From the NCBI GenBank assembly GCA_002007465.1, contig LNAC01000689.1:1198983-1262982 (forward strand): a DNA stretch of 64,000 nucleotides, read 5' to 3'. The notes beneath the pieces are model-generated. The model did not search any database and had not been told where the DNA came from. It saw only the letters and a list, made by a program, of their open reading frames with translations. The position numbers and the translations under genes were made by a program. The DNA comes from Ailurus styani. Lineage: Eukaryota; Chordata; Mammalia; Carnivora; Ailuridae. Positions 1 to 11,260 of this stretch are shown in pieces (within the stretch, counting starts at the first letter, position 1; every line of letters starts with the position of its first letter).

Positions 1-190
1 CTTTCCCCCCGGGGAAAAAAAAAAAAAAAAAAAAAAAAGACTGGAGTCACTGAACTCCACCTCTGAAACTAATAATATACTACATGTTAACTGAATTTAA
101 TAAATTATTAAAAATTAAATTAAATATATTTAACTTATAAATTAAATTTAAATTATTAAATTAAAATATTTCAATAGTGCTATAAATAAA
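1..190 (+). mobile_element. 3' tail of an L1 (LINE-1) insertion
   Basis: A poly-A run is followed by a segment resembling the L1 3' end at 51120-51180 (CTGAAACTAATAATA, then ATGTTAACTGAATTTAAT). A very AT-rich tail follows. The body lies beyond the left edge of the window or is truncated. Confidence 0.55.
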
Positions 191-1142
191 TAAAACATTT
201 GCTCCCATCGCTTATGTTTAGATCACCCGTGAAAACTTCAGAAGACATTAAACAAAATCAGTTATCATTCTGTTGTCTTTGCTGACAAATTTTGTAACAA
301 GGATAACATGAAGCTCTTTGATTAGTAAACCTGGGAAGGATAAAAGTATTATACTTAATGTTGATAACTCTAAAGATGTGTTTATTTCAATTACACAAAT
401 AACCTTAAATTAGCTTTAATACCAATTTTCCAGATCATATAAATCTGAAATTCATTTGGATTAAGTTTCTATTTTGGAGAATTTTTATGAATACCAGATT
501 TATACAAACACTTAATTTTCTTTAAGCCAATTAAATAGAGCTCCTTTCCAAATTAATTCTGGCGATACCATCTGGAGGTAGAAACATACCCTATCTCTAA
601 CACACAGGCATGCAAATACATAGAGATAAACACAGAGATCTTATAGCTTCTGTTTTAAAACAACATAAAACTCACTAGTTTATAAATAACATAATAAATT
701 AAGTTTCCTTGCTCAGATGGCTGAAGTCTTTTACTATTTACGGAGAAGACTTCTAAGATTTGTATCTGTCCCTGGAAATGATCTGAAGGAGGCTGTGCTA
801 GAGTTTGGGCACAAAAGGCCTTTTAGCAGTTTGTTTTTTAAAAAGGAAAAAGTTTGTTTTTCCTTTTTTTTCCTTTAGTCTCAGGTTGACTGTGGGCTGT
901 GTTTATAGTTCAAAGACATGATGAGATTTATAACAATAAGGGAAAGAGAAAGAATTCAAGTTTACTCTGTGTAAATCATGTAGGGAAAGGGAAGTTAAAA
1001 TAAGCAAACAGCGCAGACCGTGAGAAGGGGATTTTACACTGGAGGTAGACATTAATTTTTGTCTTATATCTAATTTCTGTTCTTCCACGTTGTCACAGGA
1101 GTTCCCACAGTACTCCCTACACAGGAGTGTAACATTTATGTT
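191..1142. other. AT-rich intergenic stretch
   Basis: No gene, young repeat or clear low-complexity tract is visible. Short open frames lack any recognisable protein features. Confidence 0.5.
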
Positions 1143-1980
1143 AGTAAAGGAATTGTTTTGGGGAAAGAATGCAGGCAGAGGCCCTATCAGCCTGTGGTTC
1201 AGCTCAAGCCAGCCTCACAGACTGGTGTCTATGACATGATTCTTGTCAAACTGGCATCTGTTTAGACAAACTTTGCCATGGGTCTCATATGTAAAAACCA
1301 GAGGAAATTTTACTTTCCTCATTAGTAGCCTTTCTATCAATGAGACAATTGAGTACACTCTGAAGAATTTTTTTCTTTCAAATTTGGTCAATTTAAAGGA
1401 TCCATCATTTAGCCATTGACAAATGGAATCTTATTAAGGCAAAGGCCTTCATCACCCAGGTGGAAAGGATGGTGTGGTGAGAACAGTATCTCCAGTTTCC
1501 CATGACAATATGAGATGCCTCTAGTCACAGACCTGCTAATCTGTGACACCAGGCAGGCACTCTTGCACTGGGACTTTTCCAGCACTAACAGGCAATGAAG
1601 GTTAAGATGACTAAGGTCCCTTATGGGCTGGGACCTCTTATAACAACCCCCACAAGAGCTGTCATGTTTGGGCAAAGGGAGTGCAGCTGGTAAGTGCCCA
1701 TCTTGTAACCCCAGTCTATCTGACCAAGCTGCACCCAGGTAAGTGTACCCTGCAGATGGCAAAGACCAGAGACTATTCTCCCTGGTAATAAAGCCAAGCT
1801 CTTAGGACACAGAACAAAATTAAAGGAAAACCTCATCCAGGTTTTATGTAGAGGACCCCCGGCAAAGTTTGTTTAAACAGATGCTAGTCTGAGGAGAACT
1901 CAACAGTCTGTGAGGCTGGCTGGAACAGCAAGCTAATGAGGTCTATGTCTGTGTTCTTTCCCCACGGTAATTCCTTTTTA
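1143..1980. repeat. Large imperfect inverted repeat
   Basis: The left arm, about 1143-1325, matches the reverse complement of the right arm, about 1815-1980. Shared blocks include AAAGGAATT, GGGGAAAGAA, CAGCCTCACAGACTG, GCATCTGTTTA and ACAAACTTTGCC. The loop between the arms is about 490 bases. The arms could be two opposed copies of one old repeat, such as an LTR, or the ends of a non-autonomous element. I cannot name the family. Confidence 0.7.
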
Positions 1981-2156
1981 TGACAAATGACACAAAAGAC
2001 AAACAGTGAACATCTCTGGGAAGAAATGAATCATTCAAAGTAAGAGTACTTTACCAAATTTATGAAAGTTGCCAAGCCCAAGGAACTAGTTCCATGGATA
2101 TTTTTCTCCTGATGATCTAAATTTAGAGAGAGAAAAAGGACTCTCCCCACCCTTGT

Positions 2157-2184
2157 NGGGGGGGGGGGGGGGGGGGGGGGGGGG
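2157..2184. repeat. Poly-G homopolymer next to an undetermined base
   Basis: An N at 2157 is followed by an uninterrupted run of about 27 G. The length is unusual for mammalian DNA and may be misassembled or misestimated. Confidence 0.8.
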
Positions 2185-2641
2185 TAGTAGGGATTGCTGA
2201 CATAAGGATTCCTACCTTCTGCTGGCTTTTGTCAGATGTCCCAGGGTCTCTCAGCTGCAGCAGTGTCCAGCCAGGGAAGTTTATCTTGCCAACTACAGCA
2301 GCTTTTGGAGAGAAAAATTATTTCCCTACATTTCAAGTTTCTCCCAGTTGGTCTAAGAATTAAACTGACATGAGACAGATTAACAGAAGAAAAAACAAAG
2401 TTCAATTAACTATGGGCAGACGTCCAACATTAAAAATTGAAAGCCAAAGAAATGACAAAGATAGGTATCCTTTATACTTTTTAGACAAGGAAATAATCTG
2501 GGAAGAATTGGCTGTAGAGAGAAAGTAGAATTAACAGTAGAAAGGCAGTAAGAAATCTCACTTTTTGGAGCTTTAATTAGTAAGGAATTCTACACAGAAT
2601 TTGGGCTGGTTTAGTAAATTAGTAAAAGTAACAAGGTTTTT

Positions 2642-2818
2642 GAGGTGTGCCTGGGTGGCTCAGTCAGTTAAGCACCCAACTCTTGATTTCATCTCAGCCC
2701 ACGATCTCAGGGTTGTGAGATCAACCTTGCATCAGGTAGGCATTCAGCAGAGTCTGCTTGAGATTCTCTCTCCCCTTTGGCCCCTCCCCCCACTCTCTGT
2801 TTATTAAATCTAAAAACA
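2642..2818 (+). mobile_element. Can-SINE (older variant)
   Basis: The head reads GTGTGCCTGGGTGGCTCAG, followed by the CT-rich body and an A-rich tail. A probable target duplication is present (ACAAGGTTT before, CAAGGTTCA after). Confidence 0.85.
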
Positions 2819-2837
2819 AACAAGGTTCATATAGGTG

Positions 2838-2902
2838 TATATATATATATATACATACATATATGTATACATATGTATACATATATATACACATACATAT
2901 AA
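2838..2902. repeat. AT/ATAC microsatellite
   Basis: An alternating TA run passes into ATAC/ATGTAT repeats directly after the SINE tail. Confidence 0.8.
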
Positions 2903-2960
2903 GCTTTTTCAGCCTCGAATTACCTGTCTGCTGAGGAATGTCATCAAAAGAATGACCGCT

Positions 2961-3188
2961 GGGATGCCTGGGTATCTCAGTTGGTTAAGTGTCTGCCTTC
3001 AACTCAGGTTGTGATCTCAGGGTCCTGGATCAAGTCCCACATGAGGTTCCTTGCTCAGCAGGGAGCCTGCTTCTCTGTCTGCCACTTCCCCTAAACAAGC
3101 TTGCACTCTCTTGTCTCCTTGACAAATAAAATCTTAAAAAATAAAAAACCTTAATTTTTTTAGAAATTAAAAAGAAAAAAAAAAAAAA
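2961..3188 (+). mobile_element. Can-SINE (diverged)
   Basis: The head reads GGGATGCCTGGGTATCTCAG, with the body motif ATCTCAGGGTCCTGG and an AAATAAAATCTTAAAAA tail extended by A-rich sequence. Approximate target repeats AATGACCGCT and CATGACCACT flank it. Confidence 0.85.
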
Positions 3189-3239
3189 GACATGACCACT
3201 GATTGACCTACGAGCTGAACTGGGCTCTTGGAGGCTCCT

Positions 3240-3700
3240 CACCCCCTTGGAATGTGGGTTCCATTTGCCTTTCCCACCCCCAGAGGCTGCTCCAAGAACA
3301 GAGATAATGATGTGTTAAGAACACCTGCAGTGTATATGTGACTGAACTCAAGGCCTCTTTATAAGCTTCTAAGATTTGGTGGGCAAGGGTGAGGATCCTT
3401 TCCTCTTGCTGCTACCCAAGATAAGCCTCATATGTAAGTGTTCTTTGCTTATTAAAACTGTCACCTACCTACCTGGAGTGGCCTCTTCCTTTGGGCTCTC
3501 CCTATCCTCTGTGTACGCGGGCTGGTTTCAAAATTATACCTGGGAAGCTCTCAGGAGGGCTATAAGCCGGCACCCTCTGATGATAAAGATGTCTCTCTAC
3601 TTCCTGGTTACAAGGAGGGTACCATTGACAGTGATTTATTTCCTGCTTCCAGGAGGCAAAAAGAAATCTGGGTGTCCTTCTTGCACTGGCTGTTCCTTAC
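3240..3700 (+). repeat. Possible LTR-type remnant beside the GC-rich array
   Basis: A TATA-like TTTATAAGC near 3358, an ATTAAA near 3452 and downstream TCT/CCT-rich sequence give an LTR-like layout. No family is recognised and no target duplication was found, so this is tentative. Confidence 0.3.
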
Positions 3701-5506
3701 GTAACCTTAATTCAAAATAATGATGCCAAAGTTGCAAAGTTTGGGGCATCCTACTCCTGGTCCCTACATGCACATTTGTGTAGGTTAGGGCTTGGAAAAA
3801 AGCAGATGCCCCAGTTCCCCCAGGAAATGACTCAGGAGACCGAGATTGTCCAGACACAATCCAGTTCAGGTCTCTGATTTCCCAGACCTGCTAGAGCTCA
3901 CACATGGGCAGTGTGCACCCCATCATCCATCTGTGGTTTCCTCCATACTCTGGTGCTATGGAGCTCAGATGAATCCCCAACCAAATGCACAGCCTCCGGT
4001 GCACAGAGAGCGCCCAATCCCCCTCCTCCCCAAATCATTTTGAAGTAACAGCTTTAGACTGGCAACAATCTGTTCCCATTTAGATGGGCTGCTTGCTGGG
4101 GCCCTGAGTTTACCAGTAATCAAGGCTCCCATGTGTCTATTAGTAATCAATACCTGGACCAGCTCACTGGATCCAACCCTGCCAGACATTCCAGACTCCT
4201 CGAGCTCTGCCTTCAGGGGGAATATGCACATTTGTAGAGACTAATGTTTGGAATTAAGCAGATGCCAGGTATCCCCAAGAACCCCTTCCTGTGACACTTC
4301 CTTGCCTGACATTGTCCTGTTACAGGTGCCTGGCTTCCCGGGCTCGTGAGGCTCGCGCATGTGCAGTGAGAACCCCTACACCATCCTTGAGAAGATGGGC
4401 CCTCCAACCCTTAGAGGCTCTGACCATGGGCCCCAACCACCTGCCGGGAGGAAGCCCACCTTCCAAAACTCCCTCTGAGGCAGCAGCTGCAAACAGGCAG
4501 CACTCCCCATGTGGGCTTGCTGTTTGTTGGGTTTGGGGCTTCTCTAGGAAGCAAGACTCCCAGGTGTCTCCTCATGGAGGGTACCCTTGCCTGCCCTCCC
4601 TTGCATGGCAAGCGAAAAACCTCCAGCTTTCTCTTTAGGGGGGAATATTCCACAATGGGTAGTTCGGCCTTGCACTTTGGCTGGCATCGTGTACCCCTGA
4701 GAGTCCACTCCTAAGAACCAGCCTTTGGTGACACTTGCCCTGTTTCGGGACCTGGCTGGCCTGACCTTGGCAGTCTGCATAAGCCATACGTATCCTGTCA
4801 GTTGCCCTTGGCAGCCAGGGCCCTACAGGCCTGCGGAGCTGGGGCCAAAATAGTACCACCTCGCCTCAAGGGTGGAGAGTGCCCCCCACCCCCCAAAATC
4901 GCCGAGGCATCAGCTGAAGTTGGTGACAGCCCACACCCGTCTGCTGGGGTCTCAGACTTCAGCAGTGATCAAGACTCCCTGTGAAGCTCTGGCCAGGCCC
5001 CAAACACCTGCACAGCCTCGGGTGTGGAGAGATCACACCTTCTAAATATAGTTCTGAGCCAAGAGCTGCAAGTGGGTGACTGTCAGTTTTTATGTGGACT
5101 ACCGGGACTACTCTAAGAGCCAGAACTTCCCAGAGTCTCCAACTGAAGGATATGCTGTCCTACCAAGCCGGCCCCTCCCTGGAAGGCAGCTTAGAAAACC
5201 TCCAGCTCTGCCCTTGGTGGGACACATTCCACAATGAGTGGCAGGTATTGTTCGTTAGGCTGACGCCTTGTATCCCGACAGCCCCTCCTATGACCCAGCC
5301 TTCCCTGGCATTGCCCTATTCCAGGTCCCGGACTACCCTGCCTTGTGTGAACCCCCCCCAGTCTGCTCCCTGACAGCTCCCCGCTGGACTGCCGGGGCCC
5401 CCCTGGACTGTCGAGCTCAGGCCATTCCCAGATCGCCTGCTAGCCTCCAGGGTGGACAGAACCTACTCTTTAAAAATCTGCCTCTGGCTCCACCTTAAAC
5501 TGACAA

Positions 5507-5703
5507 ACGGGTTGCCTGGGTGGTTCAATGGATTAAAGCCTCCGCCTTCGGCTCAGGTCATAATCTCAGGGTCCTGGGATCAAGGCCCGAATCCAATCCC
5601 GCTCCCTGCTCAGCAGGGAGCCTGCTTCCTCCTATTTCTGCCTGTCTCTCTGCCTACTTGTAATCTCTGTTAAATAAATAAAATCTTAAAAAAAAAAAAC
5701 CCA
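5507..5703 (+). mobile_element. Can-SINE inside the tandem array
   Basis: A full-length element from its GTTGCCTGGGTGGTTCAATG head to the AATAAAATCTTAAAAA tail. It has a perfect 10-base target duplication AAACTGACAA at 5497-5506 and 5704-5713. Confidence 0.95.
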
Positions 5704-7779
5704 AAACTGACAACGTCAGTCTCCTGTGCACTGACTGCCTCACGGGCTTTCCCAATTTCCCAACAATCAAGGCTCATAGGTGTCTCTATGGGACAGTCCC
5801 CGAACTAAGTTGCCCTCCCCTGGCAAGGCAGTCCAGATTCCTCCAGATCTGCCTTCAGGGGGAATATGCGCATTTGGGTGGCACTTTAGGGCTTGAAATC
5901 AGGCAGATCTTTTGTATCCCAAGTGGCTCGCTCCCAGGACATGGGGTCTCCAGACACTTGTCCAGTTCCAGGTCCCTGCTATTCTGATCAGTGCGGCTTG
6001 CAAGCGCAGAGTATGCACCCTGGCGGCCTTCTGAAGCCCGGGGCCCTCGAGGCTTGTGGAGTGCTTGCCTGTTTCCAACCGTCTGTAGAGCCTGGAATTA
6101 GGCGAAAGAGCCCTCTCCTGTGAACCAGCCTTGTCTGACACGGACCTGGGTAGGACCCGGGATTCCCTGCTCTGCTCCATCCGCGCACCTGCAGTACCCA
6201 CCCTCTTAACAGACCTGGAAGGGGTACCCAAGGCCTGTGAAGCTCTGGCAGAACCCCCACCCCCTGAATGGCCTCAGGGTTTAGAGAGTCCACACCCCGG
6301 AAATGTTCTGGAGGCTTGATTTTAAACTGGGATTTTTGGTCTCCAGTTGGCTAGTCCGATGGGGTCCTGTACTCCTCCAGCCACGAAGGCTTGCAGGTGT
6401 CTCCTATCGGGAGGAATCCCGCGGAGGTCCCCTCCGCCCCCAGGCAAGGCAGTCCAGATTCCCCCGGCTCTGCCTTCGGGGGGAGGATGAGCTTTTTTGA
6501 GGGTTAGGATTAGGCAGATGCCTTGCACCCCCAACAGCTCACTGTTGTGACCAGGCTTCTCCCGACTCTTTCCCTGTTACGGGTCCCCGGCTCCCCTGAT
6601 GTGTGGGGCACATGCGTTCCCAAGAGGCCCCTCCAGGCCTGAGGAGCTTGGGCCTGTCCCCAGTCACCTGCATAGCTTTCTGGGCGGGTGGAGCCCCCTT
6701 CTGAAAATGTTTCTGAGGAGGCTGCTTTAAACAGGTGATAGCCCGTATTTAAAAGTGGCTGCGTGATGGGGCCCAGGCTTCTACAGCCTCGAAGTCCCTC
6801 AGGTGTGTCTTATTTCGGGTACCCTGGCCAGTCTGCTGGGCTGCTTCCTTCAGGGGGTTAGACAAACATTTGTGTAGGAGAAGGCAGATGTCAGGGACCC
6901 CAGCTGGCTTGCTTCTGTGACCCAGCCTCTACCAGCTGCTGCACTCTTCCAGCTCCCGGCTCCCCTGACTTGCCGGCTGGCACATGCCCTGCTTGCACCC
7001 CTTCTGCTCTCCAAGGGCAGCCAGCGCCCTCGGGGTCTGTGGGGCTGGGGTCAGTCCAGAGTCACCCGCATAGCCTCCAGCACAACAGAGCCTCCCAACC
7101 CCCACCCCGAATCTTTGTGTGGTGGCTGCTTTAAACTGGCAACAATCCAGGCCCTATTTGGACCAGCTGCACAAGGGGGTCTCCGACTTACCAGCAATCT
7201 AGGCTCCCAGATGTCTCAGTGTGGGCTACCCCAGCAGCCTGGTGGTCTGGCCTTGGCCAGGCAGGCCATACACCTCCAGTGTCACCTTCGGGGGGAAGAG
7301 ACGCATTTGTGCAGATTAGGGCTTGGAGTCAGCCTGCTCCTAGGACCAGGCTTCTCCAGACACTTCACCCGCAACAGGGCCCTAGCTCACCTGACTGGGC
7401 AGCACACGCATGCGTAGGTAGGCACCCGTCAGCCAGCCTTGGGGGGATGTGATCCTTCACGCCTGCGGAGTTCTTTCCTGTCCCCAGATATCTGCACAGG
7501 CTTTTGAGCATATGGAGCCCACCCCTGAAAATCTTTGAGGAAGTAGCTTTAACATGGTGATAGTCTAAATTTGGACTGGCCTAATGATGGGGCCTCTGGC
7601 TTCTACAGAGACCCAGGCTCCTACGAAGGTCTTAGGGGGGATACCCCAGCCAGTCTGAGGGGCCAGTCGACAGCAAGGCAGCGTGATTTCCTCGGGCTCT
7701 GCTTCAGGGGGAATACGTGCATTTTTGTAGGACGAGGCTTGGAATGAGGTAGATACCGAAGTACCCCAACAGCTTGCTC

Positions 7780-8760
7780 CTCCGAGCAGGCATCCCCCTA
7801 CCGCGATCTTCCAGAAATCCCAGACCACCCACACCGGCGCGGCCTGCACATGCGCATTCCTCACCTTGTCGGCCGGCCTCGGCCTGCAGGGGGCACTCCA
7901 GGCTCGCGTAGCTGGGGCCGACGCCCAACCGCCTGAAAGTGATCGAGGAGGAGGGAACTCACACCGGAAAAATATTTGAGGCTCCCTTCGAAACAAGATT
8001 GTCGGTCCCCACCCAGGCTCACTGCCCGAGGGGCTTACCAGTCATCACGTCTCCCACGTCTCTCAGGGAAGGATACCTTTAGACCCCGGGCCCTGTGGGG
8101 GCGCAGCGCAGACGCTTGCAGATTTACCTTGGGAAGAATACACACATTTGTATGGGCGGGGACTTGGAGTTGGGCAAATGCCTTGTACTCACACCAGCCT
8201 GCTCCCAGGAACACACACTCTTTAGACACTTGCCCTACGTCAGGTCCCGGGCGACTCTGACCTGCGTGGCTGCAGAAGCCAAATACAGACCCCCGTCGGC
8301 CAGCCAACGCAGCTGGGTAGTCCCGAACCACCTGCACAGCCTCCTGGGCGAAGGGAGCGCACCCTAGAACCCTTGCTGAGGGGGCCGCGCCACACTGAGG
8401 GTCATCGGTGCGCACACGGACTGGCTGCCCGGTGGGTCCCCAACTTCTCCAGCGACTGAAGTTCCAAGCCTCATCTAGTCAGAGCACACGCGGGCCAGCG
8501 GGCCTGGCAGGCGCCTCCAGCTCTACGTCAGCGGGGAACGAGCATACCGGCGCCGGCTGGGGCTGGGAACGAGGCAGACGCCGGAGACTTCAGCAGCGCT
8601 CTCCCGTCCCCCCGCCCCTCGCCACGGCTGCTCTCGGGGCTTTCCTGACTCGCCCGGCGTGGTCCGGGCTTCGTAGCTGCCACGGCGTCCAGATAGCCTG
8701 TTAGAGGCCGTCCCGCCCAGTCGGCCTGGCCACGCCCTCCGCAAGCGATCGGTATTCTCC
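7780..8760. other. CpG-dense core of the array
   Basis: CpG dinucleotides are frequent here by eye (for example TCGGCCGGCCTCGGCC near 7868), far above the surrounding DNA. It could qualify as a CpG island. No promoter motif, first exon or open frame of conserved type is visible. Confidence 0.6.
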
Positions 8761-9242
8761 AGCTCTGCCCTCAAGGAACCCGGGCATCTGTTCGATTAGG
8801 GCTCGGGATCAGGCATATGGTCCTGCTCCTGTGACCTGGCCCTTCCTGTCCATTGCTCGGGCCTCCCTGATCCAAGGCCCTGGGCACCCTGGACTGCTCC
8901 GCGAGCGCATGTGCAGCATGGATCCCTCTCCCAGGTCTGGGGTGTCCTGTGCCAGGCCTCAACTCCCTGTAGAGCCTGGAGGGTGGAGGGATCCTCCCCT
9001 CCCCGGGTAGCTCTAGGAGGATGCAGCTGCGTACTGGGGACAGAGAATCCCCATATGGAGTTGCTGCCTCAGGGGGTCCCAGGATTCCTTACGACCAGCA
9101 CTCCCAGGTGTCTCTTATTAGAGTTTAGCCCGTTCTTCCCGGCCCCCCCCCCCCCCTGCAAGGCAGAGTCACCTGGAGCTTCGCCTTCAGGGGAAATATT
9201 CCCTGTTTAGTAGGTTAGAACTTGCAGTTCGGCATAGGTCTT

Positions 9243-9434
9243 TTTTTTTTTTTTAAAGATTTTTTTTTTTTGACAGAGAGAGAGAGAGATTACAAGTAGG
9301 CAGAGAGGCAGGCAGAGANGGAAGCAGGCTCCCTGCTGAGCAGAGAGCCCGATGTGGGCCTCGATCCCAGGACCCTGAGATCATGACCTGAGCCGAAAGC
9401 AGAGGCTTTAACCCACTGAGCCACCCAGGCGCCC
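9243..9434 (-). mobile_element. Can-SINE inside the tandem array, mustelid-type head
   Basis: A reverse-oriented element with T-rich start, GA-rich body and ...GAGCCACCCAGGCGCCC end. It has a perfect 14-base target duplication TCGGCATAGGTCTT at 9229-9242 and 9435-9448. One undetermined base lies at 9319. Confidence 0.97.
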
Positions 9435-9773
9435 TCGGCATAGGTCTTGTCCCCTAAGAGCTGCTCCTCTGAACTGCTCTTTGCAGACTTAGACCCCGTT
9501 CCAGATCTCTGGCTAAGCTTAAGTGCAGTCCATACCTCTTTAGATGCCTCGGGCAACATGGCCCCTCCTGGCCTGTGGACCCAGGCCCAGACCCAACCAC
9601 CTACATTGCATCTGGTGTTGAGGGACCTCACACCTGGAAGATTACTGAGGCAGCATCTCAGATTTGGTGACAGTAGGTCCCATTTGGACTTGCTGCCTTA
9701 TGGGTAACCGGTTTCTTCCAGGAACCAGGGCTCCCAGGTGTCTCTCACTGCCATTTCCCCCTGTGCCAATAAA

Positions 9774-10038
9774 TCACTAACTTAGGTTTTAAGTGCCTAT
9801 GTGTGTGTGTTCAGAATGATAAGGTCTTTTGTGCAGGTGCGGGCTCAGACAGTGAGAGATGCCGGTCTCCCCTGATCCCCTGCAAGAGTCCATGATGGTG
9901 ACAAGGACTATTATCTTACTCATTCACACCCTCCACATACTTAGATGATACCAGGGAAAGAGATGGAAGTTAGAATCCCCTATTTTCATGCACAAATCAT
10001 GTCACTGACTTAAAACACTTTCAAACTCTTCTCAAAAA
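9774..10038. other. Intergenic sequence right of the array
   Basis: Unremarkable sequence with a short GTGTGTGTG run near 9800. No gene seen. Confidence 0.4.
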
Positions 10039-11260
10039 GAATTATTACCAATCATGTGCCGGGTCCGTTTCTAGGAGCATAGGGAATATGATGCAATAAA
10101 AGTTATAGGGCGCCTGGGTGGCTCAGTGGGTTAAAGCCTCTGCCTTCGGCTCAGGTCATGATCTCAGGGTCCTGGGATCGAGGCCCGCATCGGGCTCTCT
10201 GCTCCGCAGGGGGCCTGCTTCTTCCTCTCTCTGCCTACTTGTAATCTCTCTCTATCTGTGTCAAATAAATAAAATCTTTAAAAAGTTTTAAAGGAGGGCC
10301 TTGCTGATGGAGTGACCAGTAAATATAAAGGCAAGTTGTGAGCTAGAATAATGCGGACTGGGGAGCTGACTGTAGATTGCAGGAAGGATAGGAGTGTGAT
10401 GGGAGAGAAGAAGGGGAAGTAAGGCTAAATATGTAGGCGGAAACCAGACAGCCCCAAGCTCTAGGTGTCTCTTTATTGTTTGACTACCTTCCTGGGTTGA
10501 ATGAGGAAAGACTGAACAATTTTCAATGGGAGAAGGACAATCACATTTGAATTTTTAAAGGAGGCTCTGATAGTAGGAGGGCTGGATTGGGGTATGATGA
10601 AACTTGCGTGTGAGTCTTGTAAGGACACTGAGCCTCCGGCGTCCTGTACTCTAGTCAACTGAGCATATTCTAACGTGGCTTCTCTCAGACTTTTTTTTTT
10701 TCTAGGAGCGTTTTTGTTTAATAGAAGTATATGATTGTTCTATTAACCCTTTGCACTGTGATTTCCAAGACTGATTATCACTATTTTCCTTGAAAATATG
10801 CTTTGTTTAGCATAGCGCTTTGCCTCTAGTAGGCATCACGTAAATGCTAATACCAAAACCACAAATTAATTAAACATGAACTTAGCTGATGAAAAAAAAA
10901 TCAGAAACTCGGCCTGAGATGGGTTTGCTGTTTCTTTGGTGGAAACGCAGAACATAATGCCATTCTAGGGGCACAGTGGTGGGAGCAGAGAGGGTCGTGC
11001 TTAACCACAAAGGGGAGAGGCTTCACTGAGAAGAATATTTCCACTGGGTCTGGGAGAAAAATCCAGAAGAAAAAAGTTGCACAAAGGAATTGTTAATGAG
11101 AAAAGTGAAGTTCATGATCAGAGCGTGAGAAAGCACCTCTGAAGTTCAGCTAGAACGGGGTGGGGGGGCGCGCTGGGGAGAGTGGTGGGAAATCAGGCTA
11201 AAAGTTTGTGTGGCTATCCATGTGAAGAGCCTTGTAAGTCATGCTACATTTAGCTTCTTT
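10039..11260 (+). repeat. Ancient mammalian interspersed repeat, fragmented
   Basis: Phrases such as GGGCCTTGCTGATGG-like sequence, GAGCCTTGTAAGTCATG and TTTTTAAAGGAGGCTCTGA recur in an old, widespread mammalian repeat that I recognise in outline but cannot name. It is split by the SINE at 10107. Similar material appears near 19340-19470, 32080-32260 and 42830-43240. Confidence 0.4.
10107..10279 (+). mobile_element. Can-SINE, mustelid-type head
   Basis: Starts GGGCGCCTGGGTGGCTCAGT with the GGGTTAAAGCCTCTGCC variant and ends AATAAAATCTTT. Flanked by AAAAGTTATA and AAAAGTTTTA. Confidence 0.95.

Larger units (their letters stand above)
3760..9770 (+). repeat. GC-rich degenerate tandem array, period about 410-440 bases
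   Basis: Three landmark blocks recur in fixed order. Block A (like GGGGGAATATGCACATTTG) recurs near 3768, 4215, 4637, 5215, 5850, 6475, 6850, 7290, 7703, 8130, 8530, 8770 and 9190. Block B (like GGCAGATGCC) follows A by 30-40 bases. Block D (like GCTCCCAGGTGTCT) recurs near 4124, 4556, 5772, 6389, 6796, 7203, 7614, 8050, 9101 and 9731. A GCTTTAAACTGG-like block occurs in several units. D-to-D steps are mostly 407-436 once SINEs are removed. Units are strongly diverged, with occasional longer or shorter ones. The array ends at an AATAAA at 9768-9773. I know of no named family that fits. Confidence 0.8.

Noticed and set aside
6917..7417. A 166-codon open frame in the GC-rich array that could be a novel protein gene.
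   Set aside because: Many overlapping frames of 60-140 codons occur on both strands across the array. This is expected from low stop-codon density in GC-rich DNA. No recognisable domain, no splice context, and the frame is not kept between repeat units.
7565..8704. Overlapping open frames on both strands in the CpG-rich core as a possible gene.
   Set aside because: The frames follow repeat units rather than exon boundaries, and no conserved motif or consistent frame across units is visible.
10107..10279. tRNA gene candidates at SINE heads.
   Set aside because: These are tRNA-derived SINE heads with degenerate promoter boxes and a CT/A-rich body, not functional tRNA genes.
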